64,000 bases of DNA from Parabacteroides gordonii MS-1 = DSM 23371 (GCF_000969825.1 NZ_KQ033920.1:778917-842916); one strand, 5' to 3'; numbered from the stretch's first letter, positions 27,037 through 36,916 are shown. The notes: generated by a model not told the origin, from the sequence alone. Translations and numbers: made by a program.

Positions 27037-27064
27037 AGCGTCAGAAAAGCTTTTTTCTGACGCT
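27037..27064. terminator. bidirectional Rho-independent terminator
   Basis: AGCGTCAGAAAA, loop GCTT, TTTTCTGACGCT: a 12-bp perfect stem between the convergent pantothenate kinase and winged-helix genes. Confidence 0.85.
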
Positions 27065-27072
27065 ATATATGA

Positions 27073-27297
27073 TCAACCAAAATATAGTCCTTGTATCATG
27101 CCGTTGCTTACAAATACCTGACCGTTCTTTCGTTGTATATACACTTTGTTTTCACGTGCCAGCCATCCAATTGCTAAGGTGGTATCTTCATGACTCAGAT
27201 CAATCAACCTGCTTAGTTCCGGTATCGACAACTCTTTTCCCTTATTCAACTCATGCCAGACCTTACCGGCATTTTCTCCGATCTTTTCTATTTCCAT
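27073..27297 (-). CDS. winged helix-turn-helix protein (DUF2582-like)
   Basis: 74 residues: GENAGKVWHELNKGKELSIP, then ELSRLIDLSHEDTTLAIGWL and ARENKVYIQRKNGQVFV. This is the small winged-helix family typically annotated as DUF2582, conserved in Bacteroidetes. It probably binds DNA; no target is known. It is monocistronic. Confidence 0.85.
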   Translation of the reverse strand: MEIEKIGENAGKVWHELNKGKELSIPELSRLIDLSHEDTTLAIGWLARENKVYIQRKNGQVFVSNGMIQGLYFG

Positions 27298-27485
27298 AAT
27301 TGTAATTTTTTAGAAAAATATATCTACTCAGTGAATATAAAACAAAAGAAAACGTATTCTGTTCATTTTCCCTATCGTTTAAAACGAATGCAAAGTACAC
27401 GGTTTTTGAGGGAACCATCAATTCCTATTATTGGGTTTCTATGTCCTGTTTTTGCGATTGTTCATCGTATCAACATCAAATATAC

Positions 27486-27493
27486 TATCTTTG
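27486..27493 (+). promoter_or_regulatory. -7 element of the AraC gene at 27515
   Basis: TATCTTTG, a full consensus match, 21 bp before ATG 27515. It supports the shorter start. Confidence 0.55.
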
Positions 27494-27514
27494 AAAACTA
27501 GAAATCTGAACAAT

Positions 27515-28360
27515 ATGGAGGAAAACATACCTATATTCGATATCCCTATGGATTTTATTGCCGGCGACAATATTACCGGGGATATTTTAAAACGCTATAT
27601 CAACTACTCATGCAAAATGAAAGCCGTGCTCTTCGCTTTATGTGTAAAAGGCAATGTGCACGTCACACTCAATCTATCCGGACATACGATCAAACAGTAT
27701 GACTTCTTGACACTGACTCCAGATTGTTTTATACAGATCAATGAAGTTTCACCGGATGCCCATTTCTATTATGCCTGCTTCTCACAGGAGTTTATGGAAA
27801 ACAATAACCTGATATTAACTACGATCAAATTGCTTCCCATGTTGACGGAAGATCCCATCATACATCTGTCCGAGGACCTTACGCAACTCTACCTGGATGT
27901 TTTTAAACCGCTTTTGCATGCCTATTCGCTACCCTGTACTTTAGGGAATAAAGATATTATCAAGTCCATATTCACGATCTTCATGCAAGGGACGGCCGAG
28001 TTATATAAGAATCATGGGAAATGGAAAAATCCGTTATATACGCGCAGCAAGGAAATGTGCCGGGAGTTCATAAAACTTGTCATGTATCATTACACGACCC
28101 AACGCAATGTCGCTTTTTATGCAGAACACCTGGGAGTTACCGTTTCACATTTCTGTTCGACCATCAAAAAGGAGACGGGTAAGACGGCTTTGGAAATTAT
28201 CACGGCCATTGTCCTGATGGATATTAAGGCACAGTTAAAATCAACCGATCTGCCCATAAAAGAAATAGCATTTTCATTAGGCTTCAATAATATGTCTTTC
28301 TTCAACCGGTATTTCAAAAGGCATACGGGAATGACACCGCAGGAGTTCCGTAATAGTTAA
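27515..28360 (+). CDS. AraC-family transcriptional regulator
   Basis: 281 residues from ATG 27515 (MEENIPIFDIPMDF); a longer frame from 27431 contains the promoter and is unlikely. The N-terminal half is cupin-like (VKGNVHVTLNLSGHTIKQYD). The C-terminal 100 residues are a double helix-turn-helix: VAFYAEHLGVTVSHFCSTIK, then IKEIAFSLGFNNMSFFNRYF with TGMTPQEFR. It is soluble. The next gene is convergent after 19 bp. The target is unknown; neighbouring two-component genes are candidates. Confidence 0.9.
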   Translation: MEENIPIFDIPMDFIAGDNITGDILKRYINYSCKMKAVLFALCVKGNVHVTLNLSGHTIKQYDFLTLTPDCFIQINEVSPDAHFYYACFSQEFMENNNLILTTIKLLPMLTEDPIIHLSEDLTQLYLDVFKPLLHAYSLPCTLGNKDIIKSIFTIFMQGTAELYKNHGKWKNPLYTRSKEMCREFIKLVMYHYTTQRNVAFYAEHLGVTVSHFCSTIKKETGKTALEIITAIVLMDIKAQLKSTDLPIKEIAFSLGFNNMSFFNRYFKRHTGMTPQEFRNS

Positions 28361-28379
28361 CACCGGCCAGAGGGGATCG

Positions 28380-29138
28380 CTAGGATTTAAGCAGCCGGAG
28401 AAAATCATCCTTATAACTGGGAGAGATTTCTATTTCCGTATTATCTTCCAATACGATATATCCGCCCGAACCTTTATGGTACGACTTGACACAGTGAAAA
28501 TTAATGATATGCGATTTATGCACCCGAACAAAGGGAAAGGGAAGTATCTCGCTGAAATATTTCAGGAAGCGACATACCATTTTCTTTGTTTTATCCTTCA
28601 GATAAATGTCCGTAAAATTACCGTTCCCCTGTAGACGGATAATATCTTCCATGCGGATCACTTCAAAACCTTCCAACGTGGGGAGGATCACCTGCCGCTT
28701 TTCGGGTTTAGGTTCGCGAAGGTTTTCTACCAGTATTTTATTCCGGTTGAATATTTCACGGTTTATAATATGCTGTTGTACCTTGTTTACGGCCAATATC
28801 AGTTCTTCGATACTCACAGGCTTCAGGAGATAATAAGCGGCGCTCTGGTTTAATGCCCGAAGCGAATATTCGGAGAATGCGGTCACAAAGATAGTTTCAA
28901 AGTACAGGTCTTTACATCCTTCCAATACATCGAAGGCATTCCCGTAAGGCATTTCCACATCGAGAAAGACCAACTGCGGCTCCAGTTCGTGCAATAGGGG
29001 AATAGCTGATTTACAATCGTGCGCCTCCCCGATAATTTCGACGGCAGGACAATATTTAGCCAGGTAATTCTTAAGTGCTTCGCGGGCAGCCGATTCATCT
29101 TCAACAATTACACTTCTTATTTTTTGCAGCATTTCCAT
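28380..29138 (-). CDS. LytTR-family response regulator
   Basis: 252 residues. A receiver domain at 6-125 has the acidic pair VIVEDESAAR, phosphoacceptor Asp60 in LVFLDVEMPYG, and the conserved Thr/Lys (FVTAFSEYSL, YLLKPVS). LytTR at 150-250 has MEDIIRLQGNGNFTDIYLKD and FPFVRVHKSHIINFHCV. The upstream GH31 gene separates it from the LytS-type kinase at 33301-34992, and the three share one strand. It is likely the partner of that kinase. Confidence 0.93.
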   Translation of the reverse strand: MEMLQKIRSVIVEDESAAREALKNYLAKYCPAVEIIGEAHDCKSAIPLLHELEPQLVFLDVEMPYGNAFDVLEGCKDLYFETIFVTAFSEYSLRALNQSAAYYLLKPVSIEELILAVNKVQQHIINREIFNRNKILVENLREPKPEKRQVILPTLEGFEVIRMEDIIRLQGNGNFTDIYLKDKTKKMVCRFLKYFSEILPFPFVRVHKSHIINFHCVKSYHKGSGGYIVLEDNTEIEISPSYKDDFLRLLKS

Positions 29139-29205
29139 ATAAGCGTTCTATTATAATTCAGACATTAACAGATTTCATTTTGTCAAAGATAATAATAATA
29201 CCCAT

Positions 29206-29246
29206 AAAAAATCCCTTGCTTCAGACAATTACTGAAACAAGGGATT
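29206..29246 (-). terminator. Rho-independent terminator of the GH31 gene
   Basis: A 15-bp stem with one mismatch (AATCCCTTGCTTCAG / CTGAAACAAGGGATT) and, on the minus strand, a T-run. It separates the GH31 gene from the response-regulator gene, so the latter has its own promoter or depends on read-through. Confidence 0.85.
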
Positions 29247-29271
29247 CTTGTATATTAACTATGGATAGTTC

Positions 29272-32200
29272 TTAGAACTTGCACATATTCAAATCCTTAT
29301 CGATCAATAAACCATCGATTGCCTTTAAGCTGAATTTCACTTTGCGTTTAGCTTTCAGCTTCAGGACAAACAGGTCGGTAGTTCCTTCCAGTGTTTCCTT
29401 GTCGCCGAGATTAACGAAAGTAGGATACAGCGCTTTCTGGCCGTTTGTATGCAAACGGTCGTAAGTCAGGTTCTCCATTGCTTTCAGGTTCAACGGTTCC
29501 ACGCCCACAAAATCATAATCCTGCTGATCGTAAGGCAAAGCAAAGCTCAGGGCATTAACTGCTTTGAGATCTTTTCCCGTTACCTTGACTTCCACGATCT
29601 CATCCTTGTTGTATGTCTGTTTCGGAGTGCTGATCTCGATCGTACCGGCCGCTTTTTCAGTACCCTGTTCTTCGATACCGCCATCCAGCTGAGTGGCAAC
29701 GACCGAAATATCATAGGCATCGATCAGATTGTTCTGATTGATGTCACCTGCACTTACATAATCGAAATCGCTGTCGCCTTTACGCAGACCCGTGTAATTC
29801 ATATATGAAGTAAGGTCGTTGCTATCGATCTTCTTATCGTTATTGATATCACCCGGCAGGTAACTTTCTGTTCCGGGAACTTTGAATACATACAATTCGC
29901 GGCCTGAACCGTAATTGCCTACACCTTCGGTCACATTCAGTTTGATGTAACGTGCTTTCGGTTTGTCCTTGAATTCGAACACCTTCACATCACCGTTACG
30001 TTCAAACCGGAAGGAGTCGACCGGAGTCCAGTTTTCTTTATCCATACTATAAGAAACGAAACCTCTCAACATCGTACCGTTACCACCATCCTGACGAGAC
30101 AGGTAATGGAATTTATCCAGCTGATTCACTGTACGCAGGTCGATGATCATATCGAACGGTATGGCATTCTTGCGGTACTTCGTATGGAACATATCGCCCA
30201 GCTCGGCAAAGTCGAACAAACGGAAGACCTCGAAGCCTTCCTGTACTTCGGCCGTCACTTCGCCACGAATTCCCTGGATAGCAAATTCCAGCGGGTTAGA
30301 CTTCGTTTTCGTACTGAATGTATTCCAGTCGGAATGACCGTCTTTATTGACTGCACGAAGTTTGAATGTGTAGTCTGTTTCAGCTTCCAACCCATCGAAC
30401 AGCAATTCTGTATTTTTGATAGTAGTGTACAGCATGTTGTTGAATTCGATTTCATAGTAGTCGGCATTGCTTACCTTGTTCCAGGTTGGTTTCAGGGTAT
30501 AAGCTTCTACGTTTTCGGCGGTAACCTGTCCGTTGGGAGCTGTTAATGTTCCGGTTGCTACCTTGTGTGTGTTAGCGGTGTTGAAGTTATAACCTTCAAT
30601 ATTCAGCGTAATTTCATCGGCAGTAATGTCGGTAGAAGCCAACTTAACCAATAATTGCGGATTCTTGGTAATCGTTACCTTTTCAAATTCGCTTCCCGGG
30701 GTTGCAAACTTGTTCAGGTTAGGGGCCGCATCGTAGAAGTAAACATTTTCACCTTTAGAGAATTCAGCCATTGAATGGACTTCGGCCAGTTTTACTTTGT
30801 TTTTACCGACTTTAGCTGCTACCTTTTTAGGCATTTCAGTAACATTGATACGCAACTCCGTTGCTTTCTCTTTCACAAAACCTTTAAAATTACCTTCTGT
30901 CGGATGAATTGTGATCGTTACATTATTTTTACCTTCTTTCTTGCCTACCGGAATTGTCTTATTTCCAAATACCAGGGTCAGGGTAGGATCATAACCGTCA
31001 ACTTCCGATTCGATCAGTGTTGTAGTACCTTCGCCTAGTTTATAGGCTTCCGTCAGGCCATCATCATCGTATTCTGTGAACGAACTGTAACCTGCAGGGT
31101 AAAATTCATAGATACGCAGTCCCTTGTTGATTTCAGATACATTATTATTAGGATTCGTCATCGGAATAATTGCACCACTCTTCACGAATACAGGAAGTTT
31201 CCAAAGTGGAGAAGCGAAATTATTGATAACGCAGTTTCCTTCATATCTTTCTCCGGTGAAGTAATCCACCCAAACACCTTCCGGCAGATAAATACCATCA
31301 CGGATATCGTTTCCTTTTTCATCCGCCTGTGTTTCCTGATAGATAGGAGCAACCAGGAAATAGGGGCCATACATAAACTGATATTCCGTAGCCTTGCCGT
31401 ACGTGTACGGATTCGGGTATTCCAGGAACATGGCACGGATCATCGGTTTGCCGTCTACAGCTTCCTTCGCAATACTATACGCATAAGGCATCAACTCCGA
31501 TTTAAGTTTCAGATACCAGCGGTTTATCGATGTAGCAGGTTCTCCAAGGGCATGAGGATATTTTTCGTTTGAGCCCCAGCCATCCATGTTCAATTCCATC
31601 GGCGTCCATGTTTTCCACTGAAAATCACGTGTATTCATGGCCAGGTTCTTTCCACCGAAGATACCGTCCATATCGGAAGTGATATTCGGTTGACCCGACA
31701 ATCCCGAACCAATATAAGTCGGAATATGGAACCGGATATATTCCCATTGTCCGCCTGTCTGGTCGCCCGACCAGATACCGGCATAACGTTGTGTTCCTGC
31801 CCAACCATCGAGAGAGATAATGAACGGACGGGCATTGTTTCCATAATAAGGCATGATATGACCTACATCGGCTACACCATTCAGACCGAACGAATAACCG
31901 GCACCGACCCATGCCACATCTGTTTTCAATACACGCACACCAGCGTCACGTACCTCTTTCACTATATCGCGCTGCAATAGGGCACTGACTTCAGGTTTCG
32001 GGTGCAGATCCGATTGTGTCCAGAGTCCGATCTCCACGCCATTCTGATGAGCATAATCCGCCAGATTTTTCAGGTTTTGAATATTGCCATCCAACGTTTC
32101 GGTCTGTCCGTATCCGGCACCGTACCCATCGTTAGGCAACAACCAACCGAACGGCATATCATGGCTTTTATAACGGTCGATCACGGCACGGGCAGAGAAC

Positions 32201-33192
32201 TGGTAATTGTTCTTTTCCCCGTTCAGCGATTCCTTAACACCACCGTTGTCTTTCTGGCTCTCTTTATAACGTTTGCCGTCTTCAAAGAGGATGCCTTTTT
32301 CGTCTTCCACCCAATAGTCGCGGTTGTAAGCGTTCAGATGTCCTTGGTAGAAACCGAACTTCGGCAATAATACCGGGTTACCGGTCAGCTGGTAGAAATC
32401 GTTCAACAGAGGTACGGCACCCTCATTGACCATATAGAAAGCATCCAGATAGTCGGTATCATGCGATAACTTCACAGTGCCTTTTTCAGCTGCTCCGAAA
32501 TCATATTTACCCGGACTGAAGGTGTACCACATAAAGCCGTAACCGTTCGTCGACCAGTAATAAGGGTTAGGGGATGCTACACCACCGTCCGTCCAGCTAT
32601 TCTGGTTTTCGATGGCGATCGCTTTCCCTTTGTGTGAGAAACGTCCGTTCTGCACACCGCCACCATAGAAATATTCATCCGGATTTTCTTTCAGTGTGAG
32701 GATTGTTTTACCTTTTTCAAACACTACCGGCTTCACTTCTTCCAGTGCGACCGTATTCGTTTTCAGATTGGTCACTTTCAGTAAGGATGTGTTCTTGTCC
32801 AACTCCAACTTTATATCTTTTGTACTGATAGATATAATGTTTCCGTCTTCTTTCACTGTGAGGGGAGCTATCGGTTTCCTGGGATTATCGACCAGGATCT
32901 GTGCTTCCGGCTTCGCTTCCGGGTCGCGGATAATGCCCCCATTGTTATCCTGGAAGATCCGGAAGATGTTTTCTCCATAAAAATCAAATGTCATTCTTTG
33001 ATTATCGGAAAACAAAAGTTCAACCGTCGTGGGATTAATCTGTTTCGCCTGGACAATCTTCTTATCCTGCTGTATTTCCAGACATACATCGGTTTTCTGT
33101 ATGCCTTGCATGGTTAACGGCGAAAGCAGCGGAAGGGTCAGTGCCAGGAGAAGCACCCTCTTCTGCTTTAGTTTTTTGATAGAGTCATTCAT
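29272..33192 (-). CDS. multidomain GH31 glycosidase with dockerin and cohesin-like modules
   Basis: 1306 residues with a signal peptide. N-terminal GH31 sandwich at about 40-260, catalytic barrel at about 275-600 with nucleophile candidate Asp425 in RVLKTDVAWVG and acid/base candidate Asp477 in YAGIWSGDQTGGQ, then a beta region with the proximal and DUF5110-like parts. After this come a fibronectin III-like module (about 890-980), a discoidin-like module (about 985-1105), a dockerin type I pair at 1114-1170 (GDINNDKKIDSNDL, GDINQNNLIDAYDI) and a cohesin-like module at 1184-1306. Likely an alpha-glucosidase or alpha-xylosidase. The long module tail is unusual for Bacteroidales. It is monocistronic with a terminator. 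Confidence 0.9.
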   Translation of the reverse strand: MNDSIKKLKQKRVLLLALTLPLLSPLTMQGIQKTDVCLEIQQDKKIVQAKQINPTTVELLFSDNQRMTFDFYGENIFRIFQDNNGGIIRDPEAKPEAQILVDNPRKPIAPLTVKEDGNIISISTKDIKLELDKNTSLLKVTNLKTNTVALEEVKPVVFEKGKTILTLKENPDEYFYGGGVQNGRFSHKGKAIAIENQNSWTDGGVASPNPYYWSTNGYGFMWYTFSPGKYDFGAAEKGTVKLSHDTDYLDAFYMVNEGAVPLLNDFYQLTGNPVLLPKFGFYQGHLNAYNRDYWVEDEKGILFEDGKRYKESQKDNGGVKESLNGEKNNYQFSARAVIDRYKSHDMPFGWLLPNDGYGAGYGQTETLDGNIQNLKNLADYAHQNGVEIGLWTQSDLHPKPEVSALLQRDIVKEVRDAGVRVLKTDVAWVGAGYSFGLNGVADVGHIMPYYGNNARPFIISLDGWAGTQRYAGIWSGDQTGGQWEYIRFHIPTYIGSGLSGQPNITSDMDGIFGGKNLAMNTRDFQWKTWTPMELNMDGWGSNEKYPHALGEPATSINRWYLKLKSELMPYAYSIAKEAVDGKPMIRAMFLEYPNPYTYGKATEYQFMYGPYFLVAPIYQETQADEKGNDIRDGIYLPEGVWVDYFTGERYEGNCVINNFASPLWKLPVFVKSGAIIPMTNPNNNVSEINKGLRIYEFYPAGYSSFTEYDDDGLTEAYKLGEGTTTLIESEVDGYDPTLTLVFGNKTIPVGKKEGKNNVTITIHPTEGNFKGFVKEKATELRINVTEMPKKVAAKVGKNKVKLAEVHSMAEFSKGENVYFYDAAPNLNKFATPGSEFEKVTITKNPQLLVKLASTDITADEITLNIEGYNFNTANTHKVATGTLTAPNGQVTAENVEAYTLKPTWNKVSNADYYEIEFNNMLYTTIKNTELLFDGLEAETDYTFKLRAVNKDGHSDWNTFSTKTKSNPLEFAIQGIRGEVTAEVQEGFEVFRLFDFAELGDMFHTKYRKNAIPFDMIIDLRTVNQLDKFHYLSRQDGGNGTMLRGFVSYSMDKENWTPVDSFRFERNGDVKVFEFKDKPKARYIKLNVTEGVGNYGSGRELYVFKVPGTESYLPGDINNDKKIDSNDLTSYMNYTGLRKGDSDFDYVSAGDINQNNLIDAYDISVVATQLDGGIEEQGTEKAAGTIEISTPKQTYNKDEIVEVKVTGKDLKAVNALSFALPYDQQDYDFVGVEPLNLKAMENLTYDRLHTNGQKALYPTFVNLGDKETLEGTTDLFVLKLKAKRKVKFSLKAIDGLLIDKDLNMCKF

Positions 33193-33300
33193 GTTATCAA
33201 TGTTGTTTTAACGTATGAGATATATTAAACAGCAAACTTACGGGATATAATTATCATACGCAAGAAAATACAATTATATCCTGTCAGAAAACAGTAGCTA

Positions 33301-34992
33301 TCAGGCATTGAAAGGGAATCTGATCCGCACGACAACGCCTGTATCTTCGCCTTCCTTTTCGGTTATTTCCATCGTTATGCAGGTGTTGTATAAACTATTC
33401 AGCAGGTTGATCCGTTCGTGGGTGTTTGTGAGGCCACGCGAGCGGTGTTCTTTCTGGTGACGGGTTTTCAATTCGTTGCTTTTTTTCAGGCCGATGCCAT
33501 TGTCTTCGATCGTAACAGACAGATAGTTGCCATCTGCCTTAACCGACAGTTTCAGTAAGCCGCCCGACTCTTTATATCGCAGGCCGTGCCAGATCGCATT
33601 TTCCAAATGAGGTTGGATCAGCATATTAGGCACTAATACCCGGTCGGTATCGAGCGACTCGTCCACTTCTATCTCATAAACGAACTTATCATTGAAACGC
33701 ATATGTTCCAGATCCAGATATTCTTTCAGTTGCTCCAGCTCGGTTGAAAGAGGTGTAAAATCCTTATTCGAATTCTCCAGGATATTCCGCATCAGGCGTG
33801 AATAGGAAGAGAGGTATTTATTGGCTTCCAACTCATTGTTCTGGGCGATAAACTGGTTGACGCTATTCAGGCTGTTAAAGATGAAATGCGGGTTCATCTC
33901 GCGCCGTAGCGACTGAAGGGCAATCTTCTTATTCTTCTTTTTGATCGAATACCAGGCTTTTACTATAAAAAGAAGGAACACGAGAACCAGTACAATCGAT
34001 CCCTGCAATACATAGTTAAAGGTGTTCTTTTTCCTGATCAGTTCATCTTTCAAGGCACGTTCCTTTTCCAGTTGGGCGATCCGTGCTTCATGCGCCTGGA
34101 AGAATTTCTGATCTATCAGCGTGCTGTCAGCCTTGACCAGAGGTTCCAGCCTACCCATGAAGTCCGCATACAGGTCGAGTGCTTTACGCGGCTGATTTTC
34201 TTTCCGGTATTGTGCCACCAACTGTTCCAGACTTTTCTTTGCTTCCATCGTATGACCCTCTTTCAGTGCCAAGTCGTAAGACTCCTGCAAAGAAGCCAAT
34301 GCTTTTACCTGCTGGCTGTCGGCTACATATACCTTTGCAATCTCCCTTTGTACCTTGATGACTTCCATCGGTTGATCTTTTACTTCTTCCAACGCACTGT
34401 TCAGGTTACTGAGGGCTGCCTGCTTATCATCCATTTTCATATTGACATAGGCCATCTGTTGAAAGGCCGCAACCCGGTCTTCCCGTTGTTCCGGCTTCTG
34501 AGAGGTATTCAGTATTTCTATATTTCTTTGAATATAAGGAGATTGACCGACCGGATTAGAGATATTCTTTAAGCGGTTGACATCATTCATATTCAATGCC
34601 TTAAAAGTTGTATCCTGCGATAAACGCCAGGCATTGTTATAACTGAGAATCGCTTCCTGTATCTTTCCCTGTGCTTCCTGCATCCGTCCGATCTCCCGGT
34701 CGATCTGGGCGGTCTTTTCCTGGTTACGGAGTTGATGGAATAAAGAACGGGCTTGGCTCAGATAGCTTTCGGCTTTCTTGAACTCACCCTGAAGGGCAAG
34801 CGTCTTGGCCAATGCTTCGTAATCGAGTGCTACCGACTCGTCCGACTTCCCACTTTCGAGCGATTTGGACAGATTCATTAATGCCTTTTTGGCACTGCTT
34901 TTCCGTTCAGTACGAACCGAGTCCTGTGCCCCGGCAGTCACAGAAAGACAGCTTAGCAGTAATATTGTCAGGTATGCAGCCAATTTATCCAT
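33301..34992 (-). CDS. LytS-type sensor histidine kinase with TPR sensor
   Basis: 563 residues. Signal peptide (ends SVTAGA), periplasmic TPR helices at about 30-300, a membrane segment at about 327-347 (NYVLQGSIVLVLVFLLFIVK), and a His_kinase domain with His369 in REMNPHFIFNSLNSVNQFI. The ATPase part has LVPNMLIQPHLENAIWHGLR and DNGIGLKKSNE. The family works with LytTR response regulators, and the one at 28380-29138 is the obvious partner. There is a 108-bp gap to the GH31 gene, which may be its target. Confidence 0.92.
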   Translation of the reverse strand: MDKLAAYLTILLLSCLSVTAGAQDSVRTERKSSAKKALMNLSKSLESGKSDESVALDYEALAKTLALQGEFKKAESYLSQARSLFHQLRNQEKTAQIDREIGRMQEAQGKIQEAILSYNNAWRLSQDTTFKALNMNDVNRLKNISNPVGQSPYIQRNIEILNTSQKPEQREDRVAAFQQMAYVNMKMDDKQAALSNLNSALEEVKDQPMEVIKVQREIAKVYVADSQQVKALASLQESYDLALKEGHTMEAKKSLEQLVAQYRKENQPRKALDLYADFMGRLEPLVKADSTLIDQKFFQAHEARIAQLEKERALKDELIRKKNTFNYVLQGSIVLVLVFLLFIVKAWYSIKKKNKKIALQSLRREMNPHFIFNSLNSVNQFIAQNNELEANKYLSSYSRLMRNILENSNKDFTPLSTELEQLKEYLDLEHMRFNDKFVYEIEVDESLDTDRVLVPNMLIQPHLENAIWHGLRYKESGGLLKLSVKADGNYLSVTIEDNGIGLKKSNELKTRHQKEHRSRGLTNTHERINLLNSLYNTCITMEITEKEGEDTGVVVRIRFPFNA

Positions 34993-35106
34993 ATAGTTTC
35001 TATTGAGATTGTAAAGTAAACATATTTAAAACATTTATATCCTATATTTCACCAACTCAGAAGCCCGGTTCACCCATTCTGTCCGGAATCCTAACTTTTA
35101 ACATCC

Positions 35107-35114
35107 TATTTTTG
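35107..35114 (+). promoter_or_regulatory. -7 element of the VWA gene
   Basis: TATTTTTG matches TAnnTTTG and lies 29 bp before ATG 35144. Confidence 0.45.
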
Positions 35115-35143
35115 AACCATAAACCTATTAAAAATTTCTGAAT

Positions 35144-36325
35144 ATGAAAAGAATTATTCTACTATGCTTCTTATTTACAGCATTAACAACCGCAGTCGGC
35201 TGCGTACTGGAAGCCAGAAACGCAACCCCGAAAGCAGATCCGGCCATCGTTCAGGTAGCAAACACACCGGCCGCCAATAAGACAAAAATACAGGTCGCTA
35301 TCCTTCTGGACACTTCCGGCAGTATGCAGGGACTGATTGAACAGGCCAAGTCACGCTTATGGAATATCGTCAATACATTGACCACCCTGAAGTTTAAAGG
35401 CGAAACACCGGAGATAGAGATCTCCCTCTACGAATACGGCAGCTATAAATTATACGGTGGAGACTATATCCGGCAAATCACTCCGCTGACCGTCGATCTC
35501 GACCTGATCTCCCAAGAGTTATTCGCCCTTACGACAAGCGGAAGCGAAGAATACTGCGGTACCGTCATCCGCAAGGCTGTAAAGGAACTGGAATGGGGAC
35601 GCAACGAAAGTGATATGAAGTTGATCTATATTGCCGGAAATGAAATCTTCACGCAAGGTTCTGTCCCTTACAAAACAGCCATCGCCGAAGCGGTAAATGG
35701 TAATATCTTCGTCAATACGATCCATTGCGGCAATGAAGAAATGGGTATCCGCGACTTCTGGCAGGATGCCGCGATTCATGGAAAAGGTAAATTCTTCAAT
35801 ATAGATGCCAATGCCGTCACCCGCCAGATCAAAACACCTTTTGATCCACAAATCATTCTTTGTAACGAGAAACTGAACGATACATATATCAGTTACGGTA
35901 GCATTGGAAAGGAACGTAAAATAAACCAGGTCGTGCAAGACCAAAACGCCAATGCCATTTCATCCGCCAACTATACCGAGCGTGCCGTAAGCAAATCGAA
36001 AGCCGTTTATAAAAATACCTCTTGGGATCTGGTCGACAAGATGAAAGAAGATAAGAACATCTTGTCAAGCATCCGAAAGGAGGAACTACCCGAAGAGTTG
36101 AAAGGCAAATCGAACGAAGAAATAAAAAAGATCATCACCCAAAAAGAAGGGGAGAGAACCGCCCTGCAAAAGGAGATAGCCGAACTGGCAATCAAACGGC
36201 AGGCCTATATCGAAGAAGAACTTAAAAAGGAGGGAAGCGACAGCGGAGACGATCTAGGAAATGCTATCACCAGCTCGATCCTGACATTCGCCAACCTGAA
36301 AGGGTATACGGTAGAAACAAAGTGA
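35144..36325 (+). CDS. VWA-domain lipoprotein
   Basis: 393 residues with a lipoprotein signal (MKRIILLCFLFTALTTAVGC). A von Willebrand A domain at about 48-250 has the metal-binding MIDAS motif DTSGSMQG at residue 56 and the later TSGSEEYCG and YIAGNEIFTQG stretches. The C-terminal 110 residues form a charged coiled coil (about 305-375). No partner genes are close; the family mediates protein contacts, often with metal. Divergent from the kinase gene. The gene is followed by a complex palindromic element. Confidence 0.85.
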   Translation: MKRIILLCFLFTALTTAVGCVLEARNATPKADPAIVQVANTPAANKTKIQVAILLDTSGSMQGLIEQAKSRLWNIVNTLTTLKFKGETPEIEISLYEYGSYKLYGGDYIRQITPLTVDLDLISQELFALTTSGSEEYCGTVIRKAVKELEWGRNESDMKLIYIAGNEIFTQGSVPYKTAIAEAVNGNIFVNTIHCGNEEMGIRDFWQDAAIHGKGKFFNIDANAVTRQIKTPFDPQIILCNEKLNDTYISYGSIGKERKINQVVQDQNANAISSANYTERAVSKSKAVYKNTSWDLVDKMKEDKNILSSIRKEELPEELKGKSNEEIKKIITQKEGERTALQKEIAELAIKRQAYIEEELKKEGSDSGDDLGNAITSSILTFANLKGYTVETK

Positions 36326-36360
36326 ATACAGACATTCAGGTAAGAGACAACCCTTCTCGG

Positions 36361-36892
36361 TTTTTACATAGTAATTTTACATAAAAACCATTCACCCTTC
36401 ACTTTCATTACAGTAACAATCTATCGTATAGGTTATTACGATGAAAAATAGAAGGTGAATGGTTGGATAAAAGGGTGAAAGGTTTAAAGTAACCTTTCAC
36501 CCTTCGAAGTATAAAGGAATACATATAAGGAAAGTAAGTTCAAAGCTATTGAAAGCTAAGACGAAGGAAGGTACTTGTTTACTTGCTGACGTAGGTCGTT
36601 AAGCTTACTGATGTACGTAGCAAAGCTTAACGACCTATGTCGGCAAGCTTAACGATCCATATTGAAAAGCGAAGAGGTTATAGTGTTTGAGATAAAAGTA
36701 AAAGACTTTAGAGTTACTAGATAATAGCCAGGCTTCTACTGTACGATAATATAAAAAAATAAGGTGAAGGGTTTAAAGAATCCCTTCACCTTATCATCCA
36801 ACCATTCACCCGTTATTTTCGCTATAACACCTTGTATGACAAGGTGCTAACCTTATTCAGGTGAAGGGTGAATGGTTTATATAACATTTTTA
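36361..36892. repeat. nested palindromic intergenic element, about 530 bp
   Basis: The ends share a 17-bp inverted repeat: AACCATTCACCCTTCAC at 36386-36402 faces GTGAAGGGTGAATGGTT at 36861-36877. Inside, GGTGAATGGTTGGAT (36454-36468) faces ATCCAACCATTCACC (36795-36809). Each arm folds into its own hairpin: AAGGGTGAAAGGTT/AACCTTTCACCCTT (36471-36504) and AAGGTGAAGGG/CCCTTCACCTT (36761-36792). In the centre TAGGTCGTTAAGCTT/AAGCTTAACGACCTA (36592-36637) is followed by a third AAGCTTAACGA. There is no ORF above 60 codons. It resembles a MITE or REP-type repeat; no target-site duplication was established. Confidence 0.75.
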
Positions 36893-36916
36893 TATACAGT
36901 AAGCTGTTTTACTCTG

